A DNA stretch of 64,000 bases from Agroathelia rolfsii (GCA_018343915.1 JABRWF010000005.1:1957001-2021000); one strand, 5' to 3'; positions 12,270-25,081 are shown, numbered from the stretch's first letter. Notes: generated from the letters alone by a model not told the origin. Translations and numbers: made by a program.

Positions 12270-13916
12270 GGTTGTTGGATTAATGGCAGTGTTTTCAAGG
12301 TTGGACGTGAGACAGAGATGAGAGGGCTAGGCTTCACCAGCAGCAGTGGCAATAGCTTATATATACTACCCTAGCATTTCAATCAGGAACTAGGGGCGTG
12401 GCAGCCTGGTGTAGATATGGCCATGTAGTGGCTGAGGCCATGATTGATTAGCGCCCATTGGTACTGGCAATGAGATAACACCTCCGCTAAGGACGTTCAA
12501 ATTGTTATTGGACACTTGCCAAAATGTATGGACACCAGGCCTGGAATTCAAACGGAGAATTTGCTGCACGCCGGCGAATGTCAATTAGACCGATATAGAC
12601 ATGATGAGTCAATGCATGCATATAGTTGTCATTACTGGTCATGATGGCATAGAGGTTTTAAGTCGTGTGAGGCGTCTATCAGCCGCAGACACTCAGTAAC
12701 TCAAACCCAAAGCTGCAAGTTCAGTTTACAGCACATTGTCCGAGTGCTCGCCTCACCCAGTCTATATGGGCGCCAATTAGTGTAACCTTAGAAGGAAACG
12801 ATGGGCTGCTTATTAATGTCAGCAAACATGTTGAAGACCTCACCATACGAGAGCTTTCTGCCAAGGAACGCCGGCATTAAGCGGTGTCTTTGGAATATGC
12901 GGCGGGGGCAAATGCATGCCAGAGAATGACCTATCTCTTGCTCCATCCGCTACCACATCTACCCACTCAGCTTGCTCTTTTAACCCACCCTATCCTCCCT
13001 CTGGAATTTATTTTCCTAAATAGGTATATATAGAATCAGGACAAGGAACCCTCTAGTCATTGTGGCCTGGCTGACAGCCAGAAGGGAAGTGATCAGCAAG
13101 AGAAGGTGAGTCCCACCCACCCCGCTGCTCATCTTTTGTTTCCTCTCAGGTTTACAAGCCCAGCCGCGATCTGAAAGCGCTCCGCGCTTTCACCCAACAC
13201 TGCATCTAGACCACATAGTATACTCCAAAGACATCTAGTATATGACTTGAAGAGGAGTGGAGGGAAGAAACTGGGAGGAAGTAAACAACAAATGGACATC
13301 TGGAAGCAAGCAGCAACTTATCATTTCGCCATGTGTGCAATAACATACCTTCCTCAGATCTTAGTTCCCTCTATGAGGTCTTTTTTATTGTCTAAATATC
13401 AGCCAATTGGTCTACTTAGTGGCCCCACAAGGTTCAGAGTCCAGAGCATCACCCGCCAGATCGTCCATGGTAAATTGTTGTTTATCGGTTGGTTCGAAGT
13501 ATCACAAACCCGACTTGCGAGCTTCCTCATGTTCGCCTCATGTTTTTAGGTAATTCATATTGCGTATGTGGACTCATAAGATAGACGTACTTACATCACC
13601 TACGGCGCTCGTGGGACGTCTATAGTATGAACCATAATAAATATGATATATAGATAGATAGTGTTTCCAGCGTACGTACAGGAGAGAAAATGAAAAGAAA
13701 ATTAACAGTAGATTGATACCGGTATATGGTACAGTAAATATATGCATTAGTATAGCTTCCAACCCCGTTCGTTCTCCATGTATAACTCATGAACCTGGTA
13801 TAGTCAATATTTCGAATAAAAAAAGAGTCTCAAGAGAGAAAACAAAGACATAAACGCGGCCTGAGAAGAAAGGCAAAAAAACCTTTTCGCTGGCAAAGAA
13901 AACAGACCCCCCACTG
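12270..13916. other. Intergenic between CorA copies A and B
   Basis: Apart from the copy A promoter (12359-12464), about 1.4 kb shows no recognisable gene. The open frame at 13247-13549 (plus) has no family features. It probably holds the 3' flank of copy B at its right end. Confidence 0.45.
12427..12464 (-). promoter_or_regulatory. 38-bp upstream element, CorA copy A
   Basis: Read on the gene's strand it contains CCAATGGGCGCTAATCA followed by a CTCAGCCAC core. It lies about 160 bp upstream of the start codon. A TATA-like stretch (12359-12368) lies between it and the gene. The same element, in the same orientation, lies upstream of copies B and C. Confidence 0.5.
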
Positions 13917-16271
13917 CTAGACAGTCAACTCGAGGGTATCCCCGCGCCGGGGTGGCCTTCTGACACCCCCGAATGAGCTTCTAACAGACCTGGCCTGCTG
14001 TACGAGCTCAATATGGGCGGGTATACTCTCCTTTATCCTCTGCTTTTCTTTGGAATTGGCGATCCTGTTTCGAAGGTAACGTGTAGGCCATTTAAGTCCC
14101 TCAATCATCGAATTGCGCCGTTGAACGGCGAATATGAGCCAGACCGTGAAGACCGTGAATCCGACTGCGGTCACAGCAAAGTGCGGAATGGTGCCGTAAG
14201 TGTCATCTGCAAGCTCCTTGGTGTTCATTCCAAAACAAGTTGCGATGAAGCTTGCGGGGAGGAAGAGGGCAGTAAGATAGCTTATCTTTTGTATTTTTAA
14301 GTTAGAATACGCATATAAATCGCTGATTAATGAATGCAAGGGAGCTGGAGGTATGCTATAACTTACCCTGACCATCGCAGTTGAGTCTTTCATCGTATTG
14401 TGCATGTCCATATTATTTACGGTGGCAAATTCCAGACTCATTACGTTCTTCAATCGGTGCTGCTGCATCTATAACCGGTATTCAAAGAAGAAACATTTAG
14501 AGAGAGAATAGAGAACAAAAAGCGCAAAAAATATACCCTGACAAGATCGTCGAGACGATCAATCTCAGACAGCAGATTAGTACACTCTTTTTCCTTCTCC
14601 ATTTCCGACCTTTTCCTTATTTCAGCTTTACAATGATACATGGCTGGATTAGGCGTCTTGCGCAAAAACTGGAGCGATCTTCGGAAATTGTTCAGTAGTG
14701 AGGTGTAGTAAAAGAGGTTCGCCTGGATTTTGTGGAGTTGGCGAACAAGCCTCATACTATTTGTCTCCATCACTAGGCCCTCCTATGTAGAGTTATAATC
14801 GGGTATGAGAGGGGGAAAGGCATCAAAAGAGCTGACCAGGTGTATAATGTGGGCAGATAGCAACTCCAAAGCCTCATCCCATGCATATAGGGGATACCAC
14901 ATCATAGTGAGTAAGACAAACGTCGGATCAGGACTAGTCTTGAAAATACTATTCCAATAGACACTATCACCAGCCCGCATCAAACGTCCGTGCAAGTGAT
15001 TGGCAGGAGTAGTCAGCCATTGCTCTTCTTGGTGGTAAGATATCATGGTGCTTGAATCTCGCCCTCTAATGAGATGGATAGCGAGCAAGTCGGAGATGAG
15101 AATATAATTTGCTATGGAGGAAACATTTAGCCCAAGCTGAAAATCCAAGGGATGTACAAAATCGTACAATGAAGCAGCAGTGGTGCTTGTGTATCGATAA
15201 CATGGCTCTCTATATACGCAAACTGGTCATTTAATATGTTCAGAATTAAGAGAAGAGCATACCCTTGAGGACTCGTTCATCATCGACTTTACCGAAAAGT
15301 GATTTCGAGTCTTCTAATGAGTCTGGCAAGTCTGGGATAGCTCTGACAAAAGGAAGGACTATAGTAATGTCTAAGAAGTATATCATTTCAGTATATAATC
15401 CCTGTGTAGAGATTCGCAAAACACCCACGATCGCCTCCCTCTGGATCAATGTTTTCCTGGTATCTACTCGGTATCCAGTTTATTGACGAAGAAAAGAAGA
15501 ATGGCTCGACTTTGTATCTGCAATGATCAATTTAGTTGGTCTTGATATGTATTGTGGTATTCGGGTCTGGTGCTACTCGACATACTTTGTGCCGATCATC
15601 TTCAAAACCCTATCTGACATTTGATGGATAAAGAGACAGCGAATGCGAGTCTCCTTTGGCCGCTGATACGGATTCACGAACAAAAGTTATCATGAAATTG
15701 TTGATATGATGCCTTTAGGAAGTGCGTGCAAGCTCATAACGTACTGGCTGCTGCATCTCTTCCCAGACATCCGTTTTCTCTTCATCGTACGAGCCTCTAT
15801 CATGAAAACTACCACCTGAATCAACATCTGCCACGTAGATACGGGACGTGTTCTTTGACGAGACTTCCGATATCTTGCTGTTTTTCTGTTGTTCTGAGGA
15901 CCAATTGGGGAATAGTGCTTGAGGATAGCCAATCCAATCCTTCCGAGGTTGATTAGTAGTATCGATTGGACTGGGAGGGCCCAATGCCTGCCTGGGCGAG
16001 TCTTCATCCAATGATAGGTCTTGCCATGGCCACGGCCCTATCGTCGTTTATTCGTAAATCGTCCACATAAACATCAACCCAGACGCTTACCTGAAGGTGC
16101 AGCATGTCTATGTCTTTTGCGAAAGTCAGCTCGTGCTCAGACGTGATTCATATAACAAAGCGATGATCCTAACTTGGGTATTGGCACGCTCGGAGGCATC
16201 GGTCTCTTGGGTAGTATAGGCAGTTGTTTGACGCGAATGTCCCGCGACGGTGAGCCTGGACGAGTTTCCAT
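13917..16271 (-). CDS. CorA-like divalent-cation transporter, copy B
   Basis: Eleven exons (16271-16174, 16107-16091, 16037-15745, 15662-15586, 15517-15429, 15370-15263, 15209-15168, 15111-14837, 14782-14537, 14468-14367, 14285-13917) encode 571 residues. Exon number and intron phases match copies A and C, including a 17-nt second exon encoding the KHAAPSG turn. It begins METRPGSPSRD. The soluble region holds FFFSSSINWIPSRYQEN and YHQEEQWLTTPANHLHGRL. The GMN signature is G468-M469-N470 in CFGMNTKEL, followed by the second helix AVTAVGFTVFTVWLIF. The C-terminal cytosolic tail is longer than in copy A and rich in Arg and Ser. Synonymous differences in the 17-nt exon between B and C support its reading frame. 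Substrate is unknown; Mg2+ is the family default. Confidence 0.85.
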
Positions 16272-17275
16272 GGCTTCTTAGAGCACTTCTAAAGCGAGGT
16301 TAATGTCCTCGAACTTGGAGTGCGGCAGAAGATATTAACGGAGACTGAGCTTATATATATGGCTTCGCATGAATGAGGGTTCAATCAAGAAATGGTAAAT
16401 ATGGGATCTTGCTCCGCTAGTGGCTGAGGCGATGCGTGATTGGCGCCCACTGGGACAGATAGTATGGGGTGACACTGACAGACTGACCCGAGCTGGGAAG
16501 CTGCGGTGGAAACACCCGCATGATGGAACAACGGCCAACTTCAGAAGCTGAAGCGGCAATTTCGCTGTGCCGATGGAAAAACGTATGGGGATGTGGACAT
16601 GATACGTGATAACTTGTTGACTACATGTACCGGATCGGAATCATCTGCAGGCCACGGATGCTAGCTTCACGTCCTTTGGGAAATGAAAGCCAATGATGAA
16701 AGCGCGAAGAATCAAAGATGTTGCAGGAAGACGCCTCAAGCAAAGGAAGCCAAAAAACAACGCTGAGCCCGACATGTCATCAGCCCTCCGAGTCCGACCC
16801 TCTGGTAAGCTATTTACGAACACAGGTGCACCTCTTTTTTTTACGATCATGGATCAATTAGCACGTACATGGACTCTGATGCTCATAGGCTGCTGAGGTG
16901 TGACAGATGTCCGTGAGATTTGAGATTGAGACGCGCACTGCCTGAGCTGTGCATCATAATCTATATATCAACGTGCGTATAGGAGGGGGTGTGGAGAACC
17001 AAACTAAACCGTTACTAGTAGCGGAAGATCAGTGGTCCAGTGACCATAAGATAGTATAATGTGTATATATACAAACACAAACACATGTAGATTCTACATT
17101 CCGTTAGCGCTTCTTATCCATTGTCCTATATACAAAGCGTGTCAAGGTATATTCGAGATTTTGAATGTATCGTAAGAATGAGGGTAAGAGAAAAAGACAA
17201 TCAGGAAGTGCTGAACAACCCGTGCCAGGGACTTTCTTGATTATTCATCGAAAATTCATCAATCATCATTTTTGA
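16272..17275. other. Intergenic between CorA copies B and C
   Basis: Contains the copy B promoter (16351-16456). The rest, about 800 bp, shows no recognisable gene; open frames at 16641-16896 on both strands overlap each other and carry no motif. Confidence 0.45.
16419..16456 (-). promoter_or_regulatory. 38-bp upstream element, CorA copy B
   Basis: On the gene's strand it reads CAGTGGGCGCCAATCA followed by CTCAGCCAC, with a CCAAT box inside. It sits about 150 bp upstream of the start. A TATA-like run is at 16351-16360. Confidence 0.5.
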
Positions 17276-19696
17276 TCATGGCTCAGTCAAATTAAACGTA
17301 TTCCCCCGCCTAAGCGGCATGGGTATGCCGTTCCTAATCTGGTTCATCAAAGTAATGTCTTTGCCTATCTTTTTATTCATCCTTTTCTTCCCCTTAGCGA
17401 ACCCAATCTTGCGTTTGAAGTATCGCACAGGCCATTTGAGCCCATCCATCATCGAGTCACGCCGCTGAACGGCAAAGATAAGCCAGATACTGAAGCACGT
17501 AAAACCTATTGCCGTCACGGCAAAGTGTATAGTGGTGCCAAATGTGCCGCTCGCGAGTTCTTTAATATTCATACCAAAGCAGGATGCAATAAAGGACGAT
17601 GGGAGGAAGGCGGCGGTGAGGTAGCTGATCTACATTTTTCAAGTGAAAAGAATGAGATATGTTAATCTGAAGAACGTACGAAACTAAGTGACTTACTCGA
17701 ACCATGGCAGCCGAATCCTTCATCGTGGCATGCATGTCCATATTATTGACTGTAGCAAATTCGAGGTCCATCACATTCTTCAGACGTCGCTGCTGTGCCT
17801 ATATAATCAAATGAGTTTCAGGACTCTACAGTAACTTCTCTACAACAAGGCAAGACAATGAAAGAAACCGGAAATAACATACCACTATTAGATTATCTAA
17901 CCGATCAATTTCTGACATTAAATTTATGCACTCCGTATCCAGCGTTTTTGCCGACTTGTCTCGTATCTCTCGCGGGTAGTGGGTCATGGCAGGATTAGGC
18001 GTTTTGCGCAAGAATTGAAGCGATTTGCGGAAGTTAGCCAGCAGCGAGGCATAGTGTAAGAGGTTCGCTTGGATTTTATGTAATTGACGGACGAGTCTCA
18101 TGCTGTTTGTCTCCATCACTAAACCTTCCTGTATGGAGATAAGAAAGAGATGAGACAAAATAAATAAAAAAGGGAGCGCTGACTAGATGTATAATATGAG
18201 CCGACAAGAGCTCCAAAGCTTCGTCCCACGCATACAGCGGATACCACATAGTAGCCAGCAACACAAACGTCGGGTCAGGACTCCATTTAAAGATGTTATG
18301 CCAGTAGACACTATCCCCAGCACGTATCAAACGCCCATGAAGGTGATTTGCGGGCGTGGTGAGCCATTCCTCTTCTTGGTGGTATGAGATCATAGTACTT
18401 GAATTCTTGCATCGGACAAGATGGATGGCGAACTGGTCGGCAATAAGGATATAATTTGCTAGGATGAAAACAGCTCTCAGTTGATTTCGAAAGCTCAAAA
18501 GAGAGACATAAAAACATACAATGAAGTAATAATGGTGCCTGTGTATCAATAACATGACTTTCTGTGTAGACATTGTTTATTTCCTCTCCCAGATAAATTA
18601 AAAGAGCAGATAAAGAGCATACCCTTAAGGACCCGTTCATCATTGGATTTACCGGCAGGTATTCTAGAGCCTTCGCTAGGAGAAGTTTCAGGTAAATCTG
18701 GAATGGCTCTAACAAAAGGAAGCACGATAGTGATGTCTAACGACACATTTAGGATCTATCGACTTGGTGCAAGTGGAACCAAAGACACTCACGATCGCCG
18801 CCTTGAGGATCTATGTTCTCCTGGTACCTGCTTGGGATCCAGTTGATGGACGAAGAAAAGAAGAATGGCTCGACTTCATATCTGCGATGGTTGACTCAAT
18901 TGTTTGGGTATAGATTCGAGTCAAGTCCACAACGAACTTTGTACCAATCATCTTGAGAACTCTATTTGACATTTGATGGACGAAGAGACAGCGAACGCGA
19001 GTGTCTTTTGCTCTCTGTCAAAGGATAAGGCAACACAATCAAATGAGAAAGCGATTTCATCACTGAGATCTTGGGCGTAACACAATGCTTCAAGCATCAA
19101 GCTCAAGCTTAGGAGTGCATGTGCCAGCACCAACTGTGATTACGTACCGGCTTCTGCATCTCTTGCCAGACATCCACCTCCCTTTCATCAAGTACTCCCT
19201 TATCGTGAAATTCCCCCTGGTTGTCCACGTCCGCGACGTGAATACGCGAATGGTTCGCAGACGAGACTTCTGATATTTTGCTGTTCTGGCACTGCTCCGG
19301 GGACCAATTTGGGAACAACGCCTGGGGATAGCCGCTCCAGTGAGTTGGCTTTCGATGGTCAGAAGTAGGAGAATCGACCGGGCTTGGAGGAGCCATCGAA
19401 TGTCTGGGTGCCTTTTCGTCCCATGAGAGATCTTGCCAGGGCCATGGTCCTGTTGGCAAAGTCCCAAATGTCAGAAAACCCTGAATTATCTCAGTATCTG
19501 TCCTGGAGACCGGCCAAGTTACCTGAAGGCGCTGCATGTCTATATCTGCACAAAGATGTCAGCCGGTGAGCTGTGCAATTTCAGTCGGGAATCCTCACTT
19601 GGGTATCGGCACGCTTTTGGGTAACTGCCTACGCGGACGAATGGGCAGCGAATTGATGAGATGATCCCGTGTTGGTGAGCCTGGTCTAGTCTCCAT
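17276..19696 (-). CDS. CorA-like divalent-cation transporter, copy C
   Basis: Eleven exons (19696-19599, 19539-19523, 19449-19148, 19014-18938, 18881-18793, 18736-18623, 18561-18520, 18458-18184, 18128-17883, 17798-17697, 17629-17276) encode 571 residues. It starts METRPGSPTRDHLINSLPIR. The conserved blocks seen in A and B recur: NSKISEVSS, RVRCLFVHQMSNRVLKMIGT, EVEPFFFSSSINWIPSRYQE, ITIVLPFVRAIPDLPE and YHQEEEWLTTPANHLHGRL. The pore signature is G473-M474-N475 in CFGMNIKEL. The lysine-rich tail (KRKIGFAKGKKRMNKK) would face the cytosol or matrix. Intron positions match A and B while intron sequences have diverged, so the duplications are old. A plasma-membrane, vacuolar or mitochondrial location cannot be distinguished. 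Confidence 0.85.
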
Positions 19697-20797
19697 GACT
19701 GGCTGGCACTGGCTTGGCTAGGTGATGTGTTGATGGACTATTCGTCCGATTCTTGACGGCGAGGCAGAGTCAGAGGATAGTCGGCCACCCAACAAGGAGC
19801 ACGTCGCAGTTTTATATACCACACCACAACAACCGAGTGGCATGCTTCAATAACCCACCATCCCGGCGGGCTATTAAAAAGTGTGCGGGGGAACACGACG
19901 GAAGCACCTGGCCCTGGATCCAGAGCATTGCGGCAGTAGCTGAGATGATGACTGATTGGCGCCCTGTGGGGACAAGGACGGGTACAATCTAGCTGGGAAC
20001 GCCCACTGTGACCTGCATACTGTAGCGTTATAACGTTAATTTGCTCCATCTCAGCGCAACATGCCTGGTCAGGCCTGTCAAGTCTTCGGGACGGCGAACT
20101 CGCAGCACTGGCAGAGTGCTGAATATAGAGCTAATTGAGCGTGCAAGCGTGGCTGATCATATGGAATCATATGTTTGTTTTGTATTTACTGTGTCGATTC
20201 ATAGCCCCTTCAGAAGTCGAAGTCTTCAGATCGGAGATATCTAAAGGCCGCCCACCTTGATATAGGCCTACTAGCTGCTGCCGTCGACTCGCACTTTGTT
20301 TATTCCAAAGTCAACCCTTGATAAGGATTTCTCATCCAATCATGTCAAATCAATGATAATATAACCAAATCCAGATTTGTGTACTAGCAACCAACTCTAA
20401 AAAGGTTATGTACAAGAAAGAACTACCAATAATGCTACATCTCGTTCGTTGGTAAGGACGGTATGCAAGAACCAAAATACCAAAATATAAAATGCGGAAA
20501 GAGAGAGAGAAAAAAAAGAGCAGATAAACAGCAGTTCCACAATCGTCATCGCAAGAGAAAAGGGGCTTTTAGTGTACTGAAACAATCAGCAGTTCATCGC
20601 GCATCATGGACAGATACATGAGTTAGTCATTCAATCGTTGGCTTATCCGAGCAACCAATATTGGGGAGGTCATAGCTAGATAAGGCCCCAAGACAGGTAT
20701 TCAGTTGTTGCTAAAAGTAATGGACTTGAGAGTAATGAACAGCAGCTACACACCAGCAAACAATACGGCCACAGTGCGTTGGCTGTCATCAATTCAT
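19697..20797. other. Intergenic, CorA copy C to ArsB-like gene
   Basis: Holds the copy C promoter. The remaining 0.8 kb, rich in A/T and with a GA run near 20500-20515, shows no gene. Confidence 0.45.
19935..19972 (-). promoter_or_regulatory. 38-bp upstream element, CorA copy C
   Basis: On the gene's strand it reads ACAGGGCGCCAATCAGTC followed by CTCAGCTAC. It lies about 240 bp upstream of the start, with a TATA-like TATATAAA (reverse strand) at about 19811-19818. It is the most diverged of the three copies but keeps the GGGCGCCAATCA core. Confidence 0.45.
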
Positions 20798-22698
20798 TCA
20801 CGTGTTAAATGTGTTGCCCCCGAAGTCGGTTTGACCACGATATAGAACGGCCATCTCGGCAGAGACGACGGCAAGACCGACAGCTGTCATAAGCTGTAGA
20901 TAAAAAAAAATTATTTTATAAATATAGCAGCAAAGGGAAAGACCAAAAAAGACATAGGCATACCAGGATAGGCAACACATTCCAATACGCAAACGTGCGC
21001 TGCGTAACAATGATCCCCTTCTGTCTCAAAATTTGACGCCAGAGCAAGCCTGCCAGGCTGGCTGAGAACGTAAAGCTAACGGCGCCAATATTGCTGGCAA
21101 CTGCGAGGGAGATGGCCGCCGCGCGGAAACTATGATTCGGCAAGCTCGCTGCGCGCGCGACTTTGGTGAGGAGGATTGTAGCGCCAATATTCGTACCGGA
21201 GACGTTACACAAGATTACGCCGATGATGCCGATAATCCACACGACGGGATACATCTCTCGCCGTGTAGCATGCACAAGCCAGCTGGCGAAGATGTCGATC
21301 CAGCCTTGATGATCAAGCGCTTCAATTAGAATAAATTGTGAGAAGGCGAACGGAACGAGGGCGAAGGGCAAGCGCGGGAAGGCTGAGGTAAGTGTGGGGA
21401 AGTGTCGTTTGAGGTGATCTTGCGATCGAGGGATGGCGGTTTGTAATTTGGCAGGCACGATTCGCCTGCGCAGATTCCCACCATTCTCTGCTATGGGAAA
21501 ATGATAATGAGAGAATGAAATCAATGACTAATATAAAGCACCCACCCAAGGTTGTTTCACGAGAGCTGGAAGCAATCCTTCTGTCCTTAGACTCGGGCGT
21601 GAGATCCTCTAACTCATGCTCCTGCTGCCCAACCTGATGTTCCAACTGGGATAGCACAGGATTTTCTCTTGGGTCATCGCTCAACTGTGCGCTTGGCCCC
21701 ACAGGGATCTTATCATGTTTATAGCGCCAATGATCCCAGGCCAGATCGCATAAAAGCTTCGCAAGCGCAAATGGAACGCTAATCTCCCATACATCAATCC
21801 CAAAGAAACTGACGACGATGATGACAACCAAGCAGGTGATCAGAAGCACAGTACCGACGACGGCTCCTATGGGATCGAGAAGAACCGAGCGAGGATCAAG
21901 GTGCATTGGGTGCAGCTTGCGGGGTAAGTATCGGGACGATCGGAACTGAATAGCAAGGGCGATGAAGCATGCAACATTACATGCCAAGAAGGGGAGGATT
22001 GTATAGGCTGTAAATCCGGCATTATTAACCTGAAAACCTAGAATAAGAGATCGCAAGGATCTGGTGAGACTGATGAAATGATAGATTCTTTGGGAGAGCT
22101 TATCCTTGCCTTCGCAAACAACCACATTAGTGGGATTTCCCACAAATAGCACCTGTTGCCGTCAAATTAGCTATCTCGCCATTGCAACTAAACACATATA
22201 TAAGCGCACCATCGATGCTGTATTTGCCGCTGCAAACTCAGCCAATAACCATGCCGTAGGGCTCAGCTCGGCCACCTTGGTATAATACACCAAAAACACC
22301 GTTCCCGAGAGGATGACAGGATCATTGCCCAGGATCATACTGAAGCACGTCAACATGCCGTAGAACATGACATATGTCTTGCGACCGCTCGTGCCACCCT
22401 TGTTGGCCACCGCAAACGCGGCGGACTGCAGCACGCCAGTGAGGTCGAGGGAAATGGCCATATATGCGAGAGAGAAAAAGAGCAGGAGAATGTTATACGG
22501 TTTGACACCTTCTGTGCCCACGATACCGTCGCGGATTTCTTTTGGTCCTAGGCATCCTGAGGCCCAGAGGATGGCGATGGTGACTATCGGCGCTGTGAGG
22601 AGGTTGATGGGCACTCGCTTAATGGTTACAGGTCGTATGACAAAAAACATAGACAAGATGAAGAGCACAAGTGTCGCAATAGAACGTCCAGTGACCAT
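20798..22698 (-). CDS. ArsB/NhaD (citrate-transporter-like) family membrane transporter
   Basis: Five exons (22698-22210, 22152-22110, 22037-21546, 21490-20964, 20893-20798) encode 548 residues. Many hydrophobic helices are interspersed with ion-transporter-superfamily marks: GNDPVILSGTVFLVYYT, then FVGNPTNVVVCEGFQVNNAG, and in the second half NVSGTNIGATILLTKV and SNIGAVSFTFSASLAG. The paired NPTN/GTNIG re-entrant motifs are typical of the inverted-repeat architecture of this family, which includes arsenite pumps, Na+/H+ antiporters and dicarboxylate carriers. A charged, probably cytosolic loop (about residues 285-345) separates the halves. Substrate cannot be assigned. Intron 2 (22109-22038) begins with GC and is a multiple of three, so unspliced RNA would stay open; splicing restores CEGFQVNNAGFTAYT, which fits the family. 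Confidence 0.82.
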
Positions 22699-23376
22699 GG
22701 TGCACCACTACAGTAAGAAAGGAAGGCTGGAGAAAAAGATAGAGAGTGTGGATGCCATGACATCAGTCTGTGTTACACCAGCCAAAAGGCAACCAACAAT
22801 TTACTCTTTTGATGATTATTAAGGAAAGGTACTGATTATAAGGTTTGCCGTACAAACGCTATTTCACCGAGCTTTTGGAGCGTGTTCGTTACAGTCGTCG
22901 TTCGTCGTCGGCCAGAGTCTGACGGTGGTCGTTGATGGTGAAAATCGTGGGGCCCAGTGGGATGAACAGACCACCGATTTGATGTTGCAGGGTGTGGGCA
23001 AGCGACATGTCCCGCGGTCTTATGAGTTGTCCCGGAGGGTTTATATGTAGCTAACTTTCCAGCGAAGGCCTCCATGATGCACTAGCATGCCAGTGATGAG
23101 GCGGTGCTCAAGGTGAGCACTGCCCACACAGAAGTAATCACATGAGGAAGAGTTCTAAGAAAAGCACACTTGAAAAGGATGTATTTCAATTGATACAATA
23201 CTCTCTTAATCTAGCAACGTATTCATGCTTCTAACAATCGAACACTAGAAAATTTCTTGAATCTAATTGTAAAAATTGTAAAACAGTTAATTAATAGTGT
23301 CCTTGCAATAAAAAAGCACTATACTACGATTGGAAATGATAAGTTATCAGAGTTCCTAGCTCAATCCCCAAGAACC
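22699..23376. other. Intergenic, promoter of ArsB-like gene and 3' flank of lipase
   Basis: About 680 bp without a recognisable gene. The left part should carry the promoter of the transporter. The right part (23190-23370) is A/T-rich and sits at the lipase 3' end. Confidence 0.45.
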
Positions 23377-25081
23377 TCAAAGATAGAAATGATCTGCCCA
23401 ATGCCTCAAGCCACCCTCGCCAGCATAGTTTATAGGAAAACGCTTGGCATCTCGACAGACTATTATCGCGTGTGAATTGCGCACAAAGGGAATAAACATA
23501 AGCTCCTTCTCCAATTGCGGCAGTGTATTGAGGTTGTGGACAAGCTGCACCTGTAATGGTGTCAATGCAGCCTGCTGTGCAGCCTTGCTGTCATGCACGA
23601 CCGTGCGCGAAAGGGGTTCAGGATCGGATCGATCCATCATCTCCACGACGGCCTCCTCCATATCCTTTTCAAGCTCAGCCATAATGTCCACCAGTTTGCG
23701 AGCCGTCGTGTCAGACGCAGCGTCCTTCTCAAGGAGCTTGATTCGCTTTTGTGAGGTACGCGAAGCAAAGTAGAGTCGTACGACGGCCATCGACATAAAC
23801 ATGGGTATCAAAATTGGAAGAGAAACATACATAACCTTTAGGATCACACCTGTCAGTTCAGGAATGATCATCTCCATAACATAATATATCGCCACTTACA
23901 ACGTTCAGAGGGAAGCGGAACTGCAAAAACGGGGGCAGTAATGGGCGTGTCGGCTTCAGTCCCTTAAACCAATCCGCGGAAAGTGCTCTCGGTTTTATGG
24001 GCCGGGTCTCAGGCAATGACCATGATTTGATCATGGGTGAATATGATTCAGTCAAGTGTCTGCAACAAAGATCACTTAATGAATATTTCACAAAATCATT
24101 GGGGAACGAAGGCTTACACTTCCATACCAGATTCTTCGTAGTCAGCAAAGGGATCTGTTAGCTCAATGGCTGACGTGAGGTATGGAACAGTGATGTCGTT
24201 GACACTTTCCACCAATTTAGCTTTTTTTTTTTTTTAATTATGGAGAAGCAAGAAAATTGCTTACGCATTAGCATAGATCCGGATGTGAGGAAAGAGTTTC
24301 AGCGCCTGATAGAATACGCGTTCTGCGCAGAAACATTATCAGTAAACAGCGATAGATCGAGTTAGTTGGCACAAACCTGGGTCGGCCATGACCTCTAAAA
24401 GTGGTCTTCCACGAGCAGACCATTTATCTACGCAGTAAAACTGCTCTCCTGTCCGTGATAGCAATTTAGGTCCTAATGAAGCAGACAAAGTGGAAAAGAA
24501 AGTGGGGAAACGAGGGAGTCCAATGTGGGGGGTAGCAAATGTGTTGAAATTGACTGGAGCGACATTCTTGAAGAACTGGCGTTGGTGCAATATGCTGCAG
24601 TTACGTCAATAAGCACACCAATGTTAGCATGGAGATGTCGTGATTGCTCCTACCCGATCACATATCTTGATATAAGACCGCCAAGACTGTAGCCAGTGAT
24701 AGAGAAGCGTGTAACCTTCTTGCCACCACTCTCTATCCTGCGTATTTCATCGAGGATCTAGTTGCATTCCGGAAATCTTTCAGTATACAAGTCCCAGGCC
24801 CTCAAACATCATAGCATTCGTACCTCTTCAGCTACCCGCTCCCCTCCCCAATCAATTCCATCATAGGTAGAGTTCTCCTTGTTTGTTTGTGGGAGGAATA
24901 CTTGTAGTTCAGAGTGGTCAGGAGTCGCACGTTCGTCAGAATCGTCTGCAGACGAAGCCGACGGTTGGAATAACAGCGAAGGTGGGTTTTCTTGAATGAC
25001 ACGTTTGAGTTCAGACAGGTGTCCGGGGTTTCCCCACATGCCGTGGACCAGTACAAGTAGATGGACAGACTCGGAAGTCAT
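23377..25081 (-). CDS. LPL1: DUF676-type lipase / serine esterase (LPL1-like)
   Basis: Seven exons (25081-24824, 24757-24654, 24594-24377, 24322-24265, 24204-24118, 24059-23900, 23835-23377) encode 447 residues of an alpha/beta hydrolase. The N-terminal LLVLVHGMWGNPGHL gives the oxyanion strand (H14-G15). TGYSLGGLISRY carries the nucleophile S110. NTFATPHIGLPRF and YANAVNDITVPYLTS supply the usual strands around the acid and base positions. A hydrophobic segment (residues 296-318, VMYVSLPILIPMFMSM) and a coiled, charged stretch follow. Yeast relatives are the lipid-droplet phospholipase Lpl1 and Rog1. Membrane association and glycerolipid cleavage are likely; the exact substrate is not visible. 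The last intron has a weak acceptor (CCTAAAG), chosen because it restores frame. Confidence 0.8.

Noticed and set aside
22038..22109. Reading straight through the second intron of the ArsB-like gene
   Set aside because: The frame is open, but the added residues (KDKLSQRIYHF onward) do not fit the family, whereas splicing gives CEGFQVNNAG. It is kept only as a possible retention event.
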